From: Jiella pacifica
GTDB taxonomy: Bacteria > Pseudomonadota > Alphaproteobacteria > Rhizobiales > Rhizobiaceae
Length of the DNA: 64,000 nucleotides
Direction: 5' to 3'
NCBI RefSeq assembly: GCF_010500815.1
Contig: NZ_JAAAMG010000002.1
Location: forward strand, 321,730 to 385,729
Below are positions 27,023-36,158 of the stretch, one piece after another. The translations under genes were made by a program, and so were the position numbers. Within the stretch, counting starts at the first letter, position 1; each line of letters opens with the position of its first letter. Under the pieces are notes generated by a model. The model was not told the DNA's origin. It worked only from the letters and a program-made list of their open reading frames with translations, and did no database searches.

Positions 27023-27898
27023 ATGGCGACGATGCGCAGGGACTTTCTGAAATTGGGCGCGCTGGGCGCCGCCTCGGCCGGATTGGTGGCGGGAGCGCAG
27101 GTGCTCTCGGCAAAGCAGGCCGCCGCCCAGTCGGCGCCGGACAGCCTGCTTCGCACGGTGATCGATCGCGGCAAGGTTCTGGTCGGCACTGGCTCCACCA
27201 ATGCGCCCTGGCACTTCGAGGACGAGGCCGGCAAGCTGGTCGGCATGGACGTCACGATGGGGCACATTCTCGCCAAGGCCCTGTTCGACGACGAGAACGC
27301 CGTCGAATTCGTCCTCCAGGATCCGGCGCAGCGCATTCCCAACGTCAACACCGGCAAGGTCGACATCGTCGTCCAGTTCATGACGATGAGCGGCCAACGG
27401 GCGCAACTCGTCAACTTCTCCCGCCCCTATTACGTCGAGGGCGTGGCGCTGATCTCGACGCCAGGCACCGAGAACAACGATTTCGACAAGCTGAAGGCTG
27501 CCGGCTCCGGTGCACGGATCGCGATCCTGCAGAATGTCGACGCCGAGGGAACGGTGCACGAGGTGCTTCCGGAAGCCACGGTGATGCAGCTCGACACCCA
27601 GGCGAACGTCTTGCAGGCGGTCGATGCCAAACGGGCCGATGCCGCCGTGGTGGATCTTTCGACGGTTCGCTGGCTGGTGAAGCGCAATCCCGACCGCTAT
27701 TTCGATTCCGGCAAGTCCTGGCACAGCCAGCTCTACGGCGCGGCGATGAAGCAGGGCGATCTCGACTGGCTGCACTTCGTCAACACGGCCTTCACCATCG
27801 CCATGTTCGGTCACGAGACGGCGCTCTACGACGCTGCGTTCGAGGAGTATTTCGGCGAGAAGCCGCCCGAGCGCGTGCCGGGCTTCCCGAAGATCTAA
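27023..27898 (+). CDS. Tat-exported family 3 ABC substrate-binding protein
   Basis: A 291-residue periplasmic binding protein. The N-terminus MATMRRDFLKLGALGAASAG is a twin-arginine signal (RRDFLK), with cleavage probably near residue 37. I chose ATG 27023 after CAGGAGAG; the GTG at 26978 would put extra residues before the Tat motif and overlap the operator region. The solute-binding fold begins near LLRTVIDRGKVLVGTG. It heads an operon with two permeases, an ATPase and a PLP enzyme. Confidence 0.9.
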   Translation: MATMRRDFLKLGALGAASAGLVAGAQVLSAKQAAAQSAPDSLLRTVIDRGKVLVGTGSTNAPWHFEDEAGKLVGMDVTMGHILAKALFDDENAVEFVLQDPAQRIPNVNTGKVDIVVQFMTMSGQRAQLVNFSRPYYVEGVALISTPGTENNDFDKLKAAGSGARIAILQNVDAEGTVHEVLPEATVMQLDTQANVLQAVDAKRADAAVVDLSTVRWLVKRNPDRYFDSGKSWHSQLYGAAMKQGDLDWLHFVNTAFTIAMFGHETALYDAAFEEYFGEKPPERVPGFPKI

Positions 27899-27953
27899 GG
27901 CCAAGTGGCGTCGGGGCGGCAGCGGCCGCCTCGACGCCATGTGGAAGGCGCGG

Positions 27954-28625
27954 ATGGGCTACAGTCTCAATTTCTCGGTCGTCTGGCGAAACTTCGACAA
28001 GCTGTGGGGCGGGCTCGCCCTGAGCCTCGAACTCGCCGTCATCTCGCTGGCCATCGGCATCGCGATCGGTCTCGTGCTGGCGGTGATCTACGTCTCCGGC
28101 GGCCGCTTCACGCGGATGGCGATCGCCGTCTATGTCGAGGCGTTCCGCAACACGCCGCTGATCCTGCTCGTCTATCTCGTCTTCTACGGCCTGCCGCAGA
28201 TCGTCGATATCCGCTACGACGCCACCACCTCCTTCGTCGCGACACTGTCGATCTACGCGGGCGCCTATCTCGTCGAGGTCTTCCGTTCGGGTCTCGAAGC
28301 CATTCCGCAGGGCCAGATCGATGCCGGGCGCGCCATCGGCCTGACGCCGCTGCAAAGGCTCGCTTATGTGCGTCTCCCGGCGATGGTCCGGATTTCCCTG
28401 CCGGCGCTGTCGAACACCTTCATCTCGCTATTCAAGGACACCTCCATCGCCTCCGTCATCGCCGTGCCGGAACTGACCTGGGGCGCCCAGTGGATCAACC
28501 TCAACACCTTCCGGATCGTCGAGGCCTATCTCGTCGCGACGGCCATGTATCTCGTGACAGGCTACGTCATGCTTTTCGGCCTGCGGCTCGTGGAGCGTCG
28601 TTTCCAGGTGGCGCGCAATGCTTGA
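27954..28625 (+). CDS. polar amino-acid ABC transporter permease
   Basis: A 223-residue HisM/GlnP-type inner-membrane protein with about five membrane segments and the EAA loop SGLEAIPQGQIDAGRAIGL near residue 118. I chose ATG 27954 (MGYSLNFSVVWRN) because GGAAGG precedes it at good distance; an ATG at 27939 adds five residues. It overlaps the next permease by eight bases. Confidence 0.9.
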   Translation: MGYSLNFSVVWRNFDKLWGGLALSLELAVISLAIGIAIGLVLAVIYVSGGRFTRMAIAVYVEAFRNTPLILLVYLVFYGLPQIVDIRYDATTSFVATLSIYAGAYLVEVFRSGLEAIPQGQIDAGRAIGLTPLQRLAYVRLPAMVRISLPALSNTFISLFKDTSIASVIAVPELTWGAQWINLNTFRIVEAYLVATAMYLVTGYVMLFGLRLVERRFQVARNA

Positions 28626-29268
28626 CGCGATGATCTATGCGCTGCCCTTCCTGATGGAGGGGCTTTGGATCACCGTCCTGGTCTCGCTCCTGACGGTTTC
28701 GATCTCGCTCGTCGCCGGCCTCGTCCTCGGATGCGCGCTGATCTACGGGCCCCTGCCCTTGCGGCTCTTCACCCGCTTGTTCTCCGACACCATCCGCGGC
28801 ATCCCGATCCTGGTGCTGATCTTCTTCGTCTATTACGGCTTCCCGGCGATCGGCGTCGACTTCGATTCCTTCTGGGCCGCCGTGACGGCCCTGACGCTGT
28901 TCAAGACCGCGCAGGTCATCGAATATGTCCGCGGGGCGGTGGAATCGATCCCGCGCGGCCAGAGCGAAGCGGGAATGGCAATCGGCCTGACCTTCTCCGA
29001 GCGGCTCACCAGCGTGATCTTTCCCCAGGCGCTGCGCCGCTTCCTGCCGCCTTGGATCAACGGCGTTACCGATGCGGTGAAGGGCTCGGCGCTGGTCTCG
29101 CTGCTCGGCGTCACCGACCTGATGCATGCGATCAACCAGGTCATCGGCCGCACCTACGAGGCGATGCCGCTCTACGTGCTCGGCGCCTTCATCTATTTCG
29201 TCATCAATTTCTCGCTGTCGACGCTGTCGCGCCGGCTGGAACGCCGCCTTTCCCATGTCCAGGCCTGA
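28618..29268 (+). CDS. polar amino-acid ABC transporter permease
   Basis: A 216-residue partner permease with about five membrane segments and the EAA loop GAVESIPRGQSEAGMAIGL near residue 105. It starts inside the end of the preceding permease gene and is followed three bases later by the ATPase gene, so all are one transcription unit. Confidence 0.9.
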   Translation: MLDAMIYALPFLMEGLWITVLVSLLTVSISLVAGLVLGCALIYGPLPLRLFTRLFSDTIRGIPILVLIFFVYYGFPAIGVDFDSFWAAVTALTLFKTAQVIEYVRGAVESIPRGQSEAGMAIGLTFSERLTSVIFPQALRRFLPPWINGVTDAVKGSALVSLLGVTDLMHAINQVIGRTYEAMPLYVLGAFIYFVINFSLSTLSRRLERRLSHVQA

Positions 29269-29271
29269 GCG

Positions 29272-30042
29272 ATGCATGAACCGCTTCTGACGATCCGCGA
29301 TCTGAAGAAATCCTTCGGTCGGACCGAGGTGCTGAAGTCGATCGACCTCGATGTCGGGCGCGGCGAGGTGGTGGCGGTGATCGGCCCGTCGGGAAGCGGC
29401 AAGACCACGCTTCTGCGCTGCATCAACTTTTTGGAAACCTACGACGGCGGCTCGGTCCGCATCGACGGCGCGGAGGTCGGCTATACCGAGGGCCGCAAGC
29501 GGCGGGGCGAGCGGGCACTCGCGCGCATGCGGGCCGAGACCGGCATGGTGTTCCAGAGCTTCAATCTCTTTCCCCATCTCACCGCCGCCCAGAACGTCAT
29601 GCTCGGGCTGACCAAGGTGCGGCGCAAGACAAAGGCGGAAGCCCGCGAGATCGCCGGCCACTGGCTGGGGCGCGTCGGGCTCGGCCACAAGGCCGAGGCA
29701 CTGCCGTCCGAACTGTCCGGCGGCCAGCAGCAGCGCGTCGGCATCGCCCGAGCCGTCGCGATGGAGCCGAAGATCCTGCTTCTCGACGAGATCACCTCGG
29801 CCCTCGATCCCGAACTCGTGGGCGAGGTGCTGGAGGTGGTCCGCGGGCTGGCCGCCGAGGGCATGACCATGCTGATGGTCACGCACGAGATCGCCTTTGC
29901 CCGCGACGCCTCCTCCCGCATCGTCTTCATGGCCGACGGCACGATCGCCGCCGAAGGTCCGCCGGTGGAGCTGATCGCCTCCGCCGAGGCCAATCCCCGC
30001 CTGTTTTCCTTCCTCGCCCGCTTCAGGGCTTCACACTTCTGA
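29272..30042 (+). CDS. polar amino-acid ABC transporter ATP-binding protein
   Basis: A 256-residue GlnQ/HisP-type ATPase with Walker A GPSGSGKTT near residue 38, signature LSGGQQQR near 144, and Walker B ILLLDEITSALDPE near 165. It completes the importer encoded from 27023. The PLP-enzyme gene starts 18 bases downstream. Confidence 0.92.
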   Translation: MHEPLLTIRDLKKSFGRTEVLKSIDLDVGRGEVVAVIGPSGSGKTTLLRCINFLETYDGGSVRIDGAEVGYTEGRKRRGERALARMRAETGMVFQSFNLFPHLTAAQNVMLGLTKVRRKTKAEAREIAGHWLGRVGLGHKAEALPSELSGGQQQRVGIARAVAMEPKILLLDEITSALDPELVGEVLEVVRGLAAEGMTMLMVTHEIAFARDASSRIVFMADGTIAAEGPPVELIASAEANPRLFSFLARFRASHF

Positions 30043-30060
30043 CAGTTGGGATTTTTCGCG

Positions 30061-31257
30061 ATGAGCGCTTCACTCCACCACAACAGCGACTACCGGGCCC
30101 GTCACGGCCTGCGTTCGGTAATCAACGTCTCCGGGACCATGACCTCCCTCGGCGCCTCGATCATGCATGAGGACGCGATCGCCGCGATGGCCGAAATCGC
30201 CCCGCAATGGGTCGAGATGGACGACCTGCAGCGCCGCGCGAGCGCCGTCATCTCGCGGCTCACCGGCGGCGAAGCCGGCTTCGTCACCGCCTGCTGCGCC
30301 GCGGGCATCTCGATGAGCATCGCCGGGGCGATGACCGGCACCGATTTCCTCGCCATCGAGAAGCTGCCGGACCGGACCTGCAGCCTGAAGAACGAGGTGA
30401 TCCTGCAGCTCGGCCACGCGGTGAACTACGGCGCGCCGGTCGACCAGTCGATCCGCCTCGCCGGCGGCAAGGTCGTGCTCGCCGGCACGGCGACGCAGGT
30501 CATGCCCTACCACATCGAGAGCGCGATCAACGAAAACACCGCCGCCCTGCTCTTCGTCGTCAGCCATCACACCGTGCAGTTCGGCCAGGTGAGTCTCGAA
30601 CAAGTGGCCGAGATTTGCCGGCCGCGCGGCGTGCCGGTGATCGTCGATGCGGCCTCCGAATACGACCTCCGCGGCTTTCTCGACCGCGGCGCCGACATCG
30701 TCATCTATTCCGGCCACAAATTCCTCTCCGGCCCGACCAGCGGCATCGTCGCCGGCCGCAAGGATCTCGTGCGCGCCGCCTATCTCCAGAACAAGGGGAT
30801 CGGCCGAGGCATGAAGGTCGGCAAGGAATCGATCGCCGGCGTGATGGCGGCGCTGGAAGCCTGGGAGAAGCGCGATCACGACGGCATCAGAGCCCGTGAG
30901 ACGGCGGCGCTCGACCTGTGGCAGAAGACCGTGAACGCCCTTCCGGGCCTTCACGCCACGATCCTGCCGGACCCGACGCACAACCCGCTCGACCGGCTGG
31001 AAGTCGTCGTCTCGCCGGACAGCGGCTTCACCGCGACGGGACTTGCGAAGGCCCTCGCGGCGGGCGAGCCGCCGATCGTCGTGCGGGACCACGAAGCCGA
31101 ACTCGGCTTCTTCTTCCTCGATCCGTGCAATCTTCATCCCGGCGAGGCGGAGGTGGTCGCCGACGCGCTGACCCGCGTGATGAACGCCCCGCGACCGGAC
31201 GACGCCATGGCCCTGCCCCGCCACACGACAGCAAAGGCGCTGCGCTGGCCGGACTGA
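30061..31257 (+). CDS. SelA-fold PLP-dependent enzyme (DgaE/selenium-transferase-like lyase family)
   Basis: A 398-residue fold-type I PLP enzyme related to L-seryl-tRNA selenium transferase and to D-glucosaminate-6-phosphate ammonia-lyase. The Schiff-base lysine is Lys220 in [10 protein letters not shown], and the PLP-binding aspartate is Asp196 in VIVDAAS. It lacks the tRNA-binding N-terminal domain of true SelA. It is the last gene of an amino-acid importer operon, so it probably eliminates ammonia from, or otherwise cleaves, the imported amino compound. I chose ATG 30061 over an upstream frame extension at 30046. Confidence 0.85.
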   Translation: MSASLHHNSDYRARHGLRSVINVSGTMTSLGASIMHEDAIAAMAEIAPQWVEMDDLQRRASAVISRLTGGEAGFVTACCAAGISMSIAGAMTGTDFLAIEKLPDRTCSLKNEVILQLGHAVNYGAPVDQSIRLAGGKVVLAGTATQVMPYHIESAINENTAALLFVVSHHTVQFGQVSLEQVAEICRPRGVPVIVDAASEYDLRGFLDRGADIVIYSGHKFLSGPTSGIVAGRKDLVRAAYLQNKGIGRGMKVGKESIAGVMAALEAWEKRDHDGIRARETAALDLWQKTVNALPGLHATILPDPTHNPLDRLEVVVSPDSGFTATGLAKALAAGEPPIVVRDHEAELGFFFLDPCNLHPGEAEVVADALTRVMNAPRPDDAMALPRHTTAKALRWPD

Positions 31258-31271
31258 CGTTGCACTCCGAA

Positions 31272-31303
31272 GATGCGACCGCGGAAACACCCGCGGCCGC
31301 ATC
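31272..31303. terminator. bidirectional hairpin between convergent operons
   Basis: GATGCGACCGCGG pairs with CCGCGGCCGCATC with one mismatch in 13 positions and the loop AAACAC. It lies in the 52-base gap between the PLP-enzyme gene and the LIV-type binding protein gene. There is no clear T-run. Confidence 0.6.
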
Positions 31304-31309
31304 GTCACG

Positions 31310-32536
31310 TCATTGCGGCTTGGCGGTCGCGACGTTTTCCGGCCAGATGATCTGGTTCTTGCCGTCCTGGATCTGCGCGACCGGAACGGGGATGAAATCC
31401 GGGCCCGACTGCACCGCATGGTCCTCGCCGAACTTGGCGCGGCCGACGACGCAGTCGTAGTCGGTCTCGCTCAGCTTCTCGGCGATCGCCTTCGGATCGG
31501 TGCTGCCCGCCGCGTCGATGGCTCGGAGCGCGATCTCCATGGTGCAATAGGCGTGGGCGGTGCTGTAGGTGCCGGGATTGCCGTATTCGGCTTCGACCTT
31601 GTCGCTGAACGCCTTGTGCTCGGGATTGAGCTCGGAGCTGAAGGTCAGGGCCGCCCAGTACATGCCCTCGGCGATGTCGGCAGCCTGATCCATGAACTCA
31701 GGCTTGGTCGGATAGTAGATCGCCAGATGCGAGCCCTCCAGCGCCTGCTCCTTCATCTGCCGCACGAAGGCGACGCCGGAATTCGGTACGGTGAAGACCG
31801 AGACGATCACGTCGGGTCCCGCATCGCGAAGCTTGGAAAGCTGCGGGTAGAAGTCGGTCGTTGCCGGTGGCACGGTCTCGGTCGCAGCGACGGTCCAGCC
31901 GTCCGCCTTGAACAGGTCGCCGATCTTCTCAGCGTTGGCGATGCCGTAGTCGGTGTCCTCGACGACGAAGGCGATCTTCTTGTCACCAGGGTCGACGGTG
32001 CCGTTGGCGAAAGCCCAGGTGTAGAAGTCGTGGACGGCGGTGCCGTAGCCATCGCTGTTCCAGTTGCCCTTCCAGTACAGCTGGTAGCGGTCCGGATCGG
32101 CCTTGACCTTGTCGGCGATCGCCGAGCTGACCGGCTCGGCGCTGAGGATCGGCAGGTTGTACTGCGGCGCCAGCTCCATCAGCGCCAGCGTCACGTGGCT
32201 GTGCAGCGTGTCGCCGATCAGCATGTTGATCTTGTCGCGGGTGATCAGCCGCTGGGCGGCGCTGATGGCGACCTCGGGCTTGCCCGAGGTGTCTTCCATC
32301 ATGAAGGTCACCTTGGGCGGGTTCTTGGTGACGTAGTCGCCCTTGCCCTCGTTCCACTCCTTGACCGCCAGTTCCAGGCCCTGGCGGTGGTCCTTGCCGG
32401 TGTTGGCGGCGGGACCGGTCAAGGGACCGACAGCGCCGATCGTGACATTGAAGTCCTGTGCCGTGGCGGCACCGGCGAGGAGGCCTGCCCCGAATATGCC
32501 TGCCGCGAGCAGGCTCCGGACTGTGAGATTGGACAT
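31310..32536 (-). CDS. LIV/HAAT-type ABC substrate-binding protein
   Basis: A 408-residue periplasmic binding protein of the branched-chain amino acid/amide (LivK, Leu/Ile/Val-binding) fold, with a signal peptide (about 1-26, ending GAATA). The fold starts at VTIGAVGPLTGPAANTGKD. It is the last gene of a five-gene transporter operon in the order LivG, LivF, LivH, LivM, binding protein. The family also transports amides, urea and aromatic acids, so the ligand is open. Confidence 0.9.
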   Translation of the reverse strand: MSNLTVRSLLAAGIFGAGLLAGAATAQDFNVTIGAVGPLTGPAANTGKDHRQGLELAVKEWNEGKGDYVTKNPPKVTFMMEDTSGKPEVAISAAQRLITRDKINMLIGDTLHSHVTLALMELAPQYNLPILSAEPVSSAIADKVKADPDRYQLYWKGNWNSDGYGTAVHDFYTWAFANGTVDPGDKKIAFVVEDTDYGIANAEKIGDLFKADGWTVAATETVPPATTDFYPQLSKLRDAGPDVIVSVFTVPNSGVAFVRQMKEQALEGSHLAIYYPTKPEFMDQAADIAEGMYWAALTFSSELNPEHKAFSDKVEAEYGNPGTYSTAHAYCTMEIALRAIDAAGSTDPKAIAEKLSETDYDCVVGRAKFGEDHAVQSGPDFIPVPVAQIQDGKNQIIWPENVATAKPQ

Positions 32537-32603
32537 GCTGTACCGTCTCCATGTTGCGATGTCGGACGCCGGGCGGCGCCGTCTTTCGTGTCCCGTCGGA
32601 TTC

Positions 32604-33608
32604 TCAGGTCGCCTCCGCCGGCTTCGATGCGGCCTCCTGGCGCTTGCGCCACGAGGTCGGCTTCAGGCCGGCGAGGCCGGTCGGCGCGATGAAGACGAAA
32701 ACCACGATCAGCGCGCCGTAGAGCAGCATCCGATAGTCGCCGAAGTCGCGTAGCAGCTCGGAGCTGACGGTCAGAAGCAGCGCGCCGTAGATCGGGCCGA
32801 AGAAGCGGCCGACGCCGCCGACGATGATCATCGCCAAGAGGCTGATCAGCATGTCCGGCCCCGCGACGGAGGTCGGCGTCAGGATCAGGACGTAATGGGC
32901 GTAGACGGCGCCACTGAGCCCGACGATCGCGGCGCTTACGCCGAAGGCGAAGAGCTTCCAGGCGGCGAGCTTGACGCCGAGGCTCTCGGCCGCCGCCTCG
33001 CCGTCGCGGATGGCGAGGAAGGTCAGGCCGGACCGGCTCTTCAACAACATCAGCAGCAGGAGATGGACGCCGACGAACATGACCGCCGCGACGGCGAAGG
33101 AGCCGAAGGCGTTGCCGAGCCCGAACTGGACCGTCGTCCCGCCGATCGTGATGGGATCGAAGGGCGGAATGCCCCAGAAGCCGAGTTCGCCCCTCGTGAT
33201 CTCCTTCAGATTGCTGAGGACGAGGCGAACGATCTCGGCGAAGGCGAGCGTCACGATCGCCACATGCGGCATCGAGCGTATCCGGAGGATCGGAAAGCCG
33301 ATGACGATGCCGGCGATCGCGGCGATGATCGCCCCCAGCCAGATGGTGAGCCAGGGACTGACGCCGAAATAATGCGACACCAGCGCCGAGGCATAGGCGC
33401 CGATGGCGAAGAAGGCATGATGGCCGAGGGTCTTCAGCCCCAATATGCCCAGGGTGAGGTTCCAGCCCGTCGCGAAGACCGCGAAGATCAAAAACAGGGT
33501 CAGGATGTGGAGGACGTAGTCGTCGAGCGGCAGGAACGGCACAACGACGAGCAGCAGCGCCCAGATCAGGATGGCGCGAAATGGGTGCCGTCCGAAGACT
33601 TCAAGCAT
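32604..33608 (-). CDS. LIV-type ABC permease (LivM-like)
   Basis: A 334-residue inner-membrane subunit with about eight to ten membrane segments. The conserved LivM region LTLGILGLKTLGHHAFFAIGAYASAL lies near residues 50-76 and the loop SRSGLTFLAIRDGEAAAESLGV near 190-211. It lies 12 bases downstream of the LivH-like gene. The polar tail after residue 315 is typical. Confidence 0.92.
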   Translation of the reverse strand: MLEVFGRHPFRAILIWALLLVVVPFLPLDDYVLHILTLFLIFAVFATGWNLTLGILGLKTLGHHAFFAIGAYASALVSHYFGVSPWLTIWLGAIIAAIAGIVIGFPILRIRSMPHVAIVTLAFAEIVRLVLSNLKEITRGELGFWGIPPFDPITIGGTTVQFGLGNAFGSFAVAAVMFVGVHLLLLMLLKSRSGLTFLAIRDGEAAAESLGVKLAAWKLFAFGVSAAIVGLSGAVYAHYVLILTPTSVAGPDMLISLLAMIIVGGVGRFFGPIYGALLLTVSSELLRDFGDYRMLLYGALIVVFVFIAPTGLAGLKPTSWRKRQEAASKPAEAT

Positions 33609-33620
33609 CGCCCGTCCCCC

Positions 33621-34496
33621 TCACGCGCCGCGCCCGGCGAAAAGACCCTCGGGCCGTGCCGTGATCACGGCGATCAGAAAGGCGAAGGCGATGACGTTGC
33701 TCCATTCGGACGGGACGAAGGCGACGCTGACGGATTCGATCAGGCCGAGCAGGAAGCCCGCCGCGACGGCACCGCCGAAGCTGCCGAGGCCGCCAAGAAT
33801 GACAACCGCAAAGCCCTTCAGGAGATAGGACACACCCATCCATGGATTGACGGTGATCAGCGGCGACAGGAGGATGGCGCCGGTGCCGGCGAGGCCCGCG
33901 GAGATGGCGAAGACGATGGTATGGACGCGCCCTGCCGGAATGCCCACGGCGAGCGCCGCCTCCGCATCCTGCGCCGTCGCTCGGACGATGCGACCGAGCT
34001 TCGTGCGGTAGAGGATCAGGCCGCAGATCCCCATGACCAGCAGCGCGACGACGAGGATGGCGATGCGCTGCCAGGGCATGCGCACCTCGCCGATCACTGC
34101 GACGCCGTGGAAGAAATACGGGACGCCCTGATACTGCTCGCCCCAGATGAGCTGGGCGCCGCTCTGCAGGAAGATCGACAGGCCGATCGTCGCGGCGATG
34201 ACGCTGAAGGCCCAGTCCTCCCGCTTCATCAGCGGGGCGATCGTCACCCGCTGGAGCAACGCGCCGAGCACCATGATGAGGACGATGGTCGCGGCGGCGG
34301 CAAGGATCAGCGGCCAGCCGAGCGTCACGGCGAACAGCAGGATGAAATAGCCCGCCAGCATCAGAAGCTCGCCATGGGCGAAGTTCAGGACGCGCGTGGT
34401 GCCGTAGATGAGCGCCAGTCCCGAGCCGATCAGCGCATAGATCGACCCGCTGATCAGTCCGTTGATCACCGTTTCGATGAGGTGTGTGCCGCTCAA
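33621..34496 (-). CDS. LIV-type ABC permease (LivH-like)
   Basis: A 291-residue permease opening with GLISGSIYALIGSGLALIYGTTRVLNFAHGE (in parts conserved across LivH proteins), followed by about seven membrane segments and the typical GVSYLLKGFAVVILGGLGSFGGA segment. Its start overlaps the LivF-like stop by ATGA (34493-34496). Confidence 0.92.
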   Translation of the reverse strand: MSGTHLIETVINGLISGSIYALIGSGLALIYGTTRVLNFAHGELLMLAGYFILLFAVTLGWPLILAAAATIVLIMVLGALLQRVTIAPLMKREDWAFSVIAATIGLSIFLQSGAQLIWGEQYQGVPYFFHGVAVIGEVRMPWQRIAILVVALLVMGICGLILYRTKLGRIVRATAQDAEAALAVGIPAGRVHTIVFAISAGLAGTGAILLSPLITVNPWMGVSYLLKGFAVVILGGLGSFGGAVAAGFLLGLIESVSVAFVPSEWSNVIAFAFLIAVITARPEGLFAGRGA

Positions 34497-35209
34497 GCCG
34501 CCGCCTCCCGAACGCCGAGATAGACGCGCTTGACCTCGGGATGTTCGAGCATCTCCTCGCCCGATCCGCTAAGCACCACCCGGCCGCTCTCCAGGAGATA
34601 GCCGCGATGGCTGACGGCGAAGGAGAGCTTGGCGTTCTGCTCGTTGAAAAGGATCGCGACGCCCCGTTCGTTGATGGTCTTCATGATCGCAAGGACGGTC
34701 TTCACCATGGCGGGAGACAGGCCGAGAAACGGCTCGTCCATCAACAGGATCTTCGGATCGGCCATCAGCCCCCGGGCGATCGCCACCATCTGCTGCTGGC
34801 CGCCGCTGAGCCGGCCCGCCGTCGCCTGCAGATGCGGCTTGATCTCCGGCAGGATCTCCAGCACCCAGTCGTAGGTCTCGCGCGCTTCGGCAGCTTTCCG
34901 CACATAGGCGCCGAGCATGATGTTCTCTTCGACGCTCATGCGCGGAAACAGCCGCCGGCGCTCCAGCACGATGCTCATGCCGCGCTGCGGCCGCACGGTG
35001 GCGGGCTTGGCCTGCAATTCCTCGCCATTGAGGGAGACGACGCCCGACGAGGGCTTCTTCAGCCCCATGGCGGCTTTCAGGACGGTGCTCTTGCCGGAGC
35101 CGTTCGGCCCCATGACGGCGACCATCTCGCCGGCGCCGACGCTCATCGAGACGTCCCAGAGCACGCGGGTCGCACCATAATGAACGTTCACCCGCTCAAG
35201 CTGCAGCAT
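34493..35209 (-). CDS. LIV-type ABC ATP-binding protein (LivF-like)
   Basis: A 238-residue ATPase with Walker A GPNGSGKST near residue 36, signature LSGGQQQM near 135 and Walker B ILLMDEPFLGLSP near 155. I chose ATG 35209 (MLQLERVNVHYG), which overlaps the LivG-like gene by 14 bases; the frame is open to 35317 but that part lies inside the upstream gene. Confidence 0.92.
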   Translation of the reverse strand: MLQLERVNVHYGATRVLWDVSMSVGAGEMVAVMGPNGSGKSTVLKAAMGLKKPSSGVVSLNGEELQAKPATVRPQRGMSIVLERRRLFPRMSVEENIMLGAYVRKAAEARETYDWVLEILPEIKPHLQATAGRLSGGQQQMVAIARGLMADPKILLMDEPFLGLSPAMVKTVLAIMKTINERGVAILFNEQNAKLSFAVSHRGYLLESGRVVLSGSGEEMLEHPEVKRVYLGVREAAA

Positions 35210-35930
35210 CGATATCGCCCAGATAGATGCTGCGGACTGCCTCGTGCCCGGCGACCTCCTCCATGCCGCCGGTGACCACCACCTCGCCGCGATTGAGGAA
35301 GATCGCATCGTCGGCAAGGTCGAGCAGCACTTCCATGTTGTGCTCGACGACGACGATGGTGATCCGCCGTTCTTCCCGCAGCCGGCGGATCAGCGACAGC
35401 AATTCGGGAATGCTCGGGCGATCGACGCCGCCCGTCACCTCGTCGAGGAGGAGGAGACGCGGATGCGTCGCCAGCGCGCGGGCGAGTTCGAGGCGCTTGC
35501 GCTGGCCGGTGCTGAGCACCCTGGCGGGATCCTCCGCCTTGGCCGTCAGTCCGACGAAGTCGACATAGCTCGCCGCCTCGCGGCGCGCCTCCGCCATCGA
35601 GGCGCCCTTGGTGGCGAGGGCGACCATGACGTTCTCGATGACCGACAGGCTGCCGAAGGGCTGAGTGATCTGGAAGGTGCGGGCGATGCCCGAATGGCAG
35701 CGGCTGCTCGGCGACTGAGTGCTGATATCGTCGCCGAGGAACCGGATCTTCCCGGCCGTCGGCCGCACGGCCCCCGAGATCGCGTTGAAGAGCGTCGTCT
35801 TGCCGGCCCCGTTCGGGCCGAGGATTGCGGTCGTCCGCCCTTCGTCGATCGACAGCGAAACGTCCTTCAGGGCGAAGATGCCGCCGAAGGCGACAGTCAG
35901 TTGCTCGACATGCAGAAAATCAGCCGCCAT
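35196..35930 (-). CDS. LIV-type ABC ATP-binding protein (LivG-like)
   Basis: A 244-residue ATPase with Walker A GPNGAGKTT near residue 37 and the signature replaced by LSTGQRKRLELARAL, as usual for LivG; Walker B is LLLLDEVTGGVD near 157. It is the first gene of the transporter operon. The 228-base region upstream is a divergent promoter shared with the M20 deacylase gene, with a small palindrome TTGATCAA at 36018-36025. Confidence 0.9.
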   Translation of the reverse strand: MAADFLHVEQLTVAFGGIFALKDVSLSIDEGRTTAILGPNGAGKTTLFNAISGAVRPTAGKIRFLGDDISTQSPSSRCHSGIARTFQITQPFGSLSVIENVMVALATKGASMAEARREAASYVDFVGLTAKAEDPARVLSTGQRKRLELARALATHPRLLLLDEVTGGVDRPSIPELLSLIRRLREERRITIVVVEHNMEVLLDLADDAIFLNRGEVVVTGGMEEVAGHEAVRSIYLGDIDAAA

Positions 35931-36158
35931 CCATCGTCCCCGCCCCCCAACATTACGGAAAGGCTAGTCGGCGGATGGATCGTAAGCAAGTCTGGCGAGC
36001 CACAAAACGCACAGTCCTTGATCAATAAAGTTGGCTGGCGATTTTTTGCCCTCGATCGCCTGACCGATCGTTGACGGGTGGCGGATCGCCTGCCTATTCA
36101 AGGGGGTGAGGGTTTCGACCTTGCTTTCCCCTTGCCTCTTGTTGCGAGTTCCAGGCCC

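Noticed and set aside
30061-31257. Selenocysteine synthase SelA
   Set aside because: The N-terminal tRNA-binding domain is missing, there is no selB or tRNA-Sec nearby, and the operon is an amino-acid importer.
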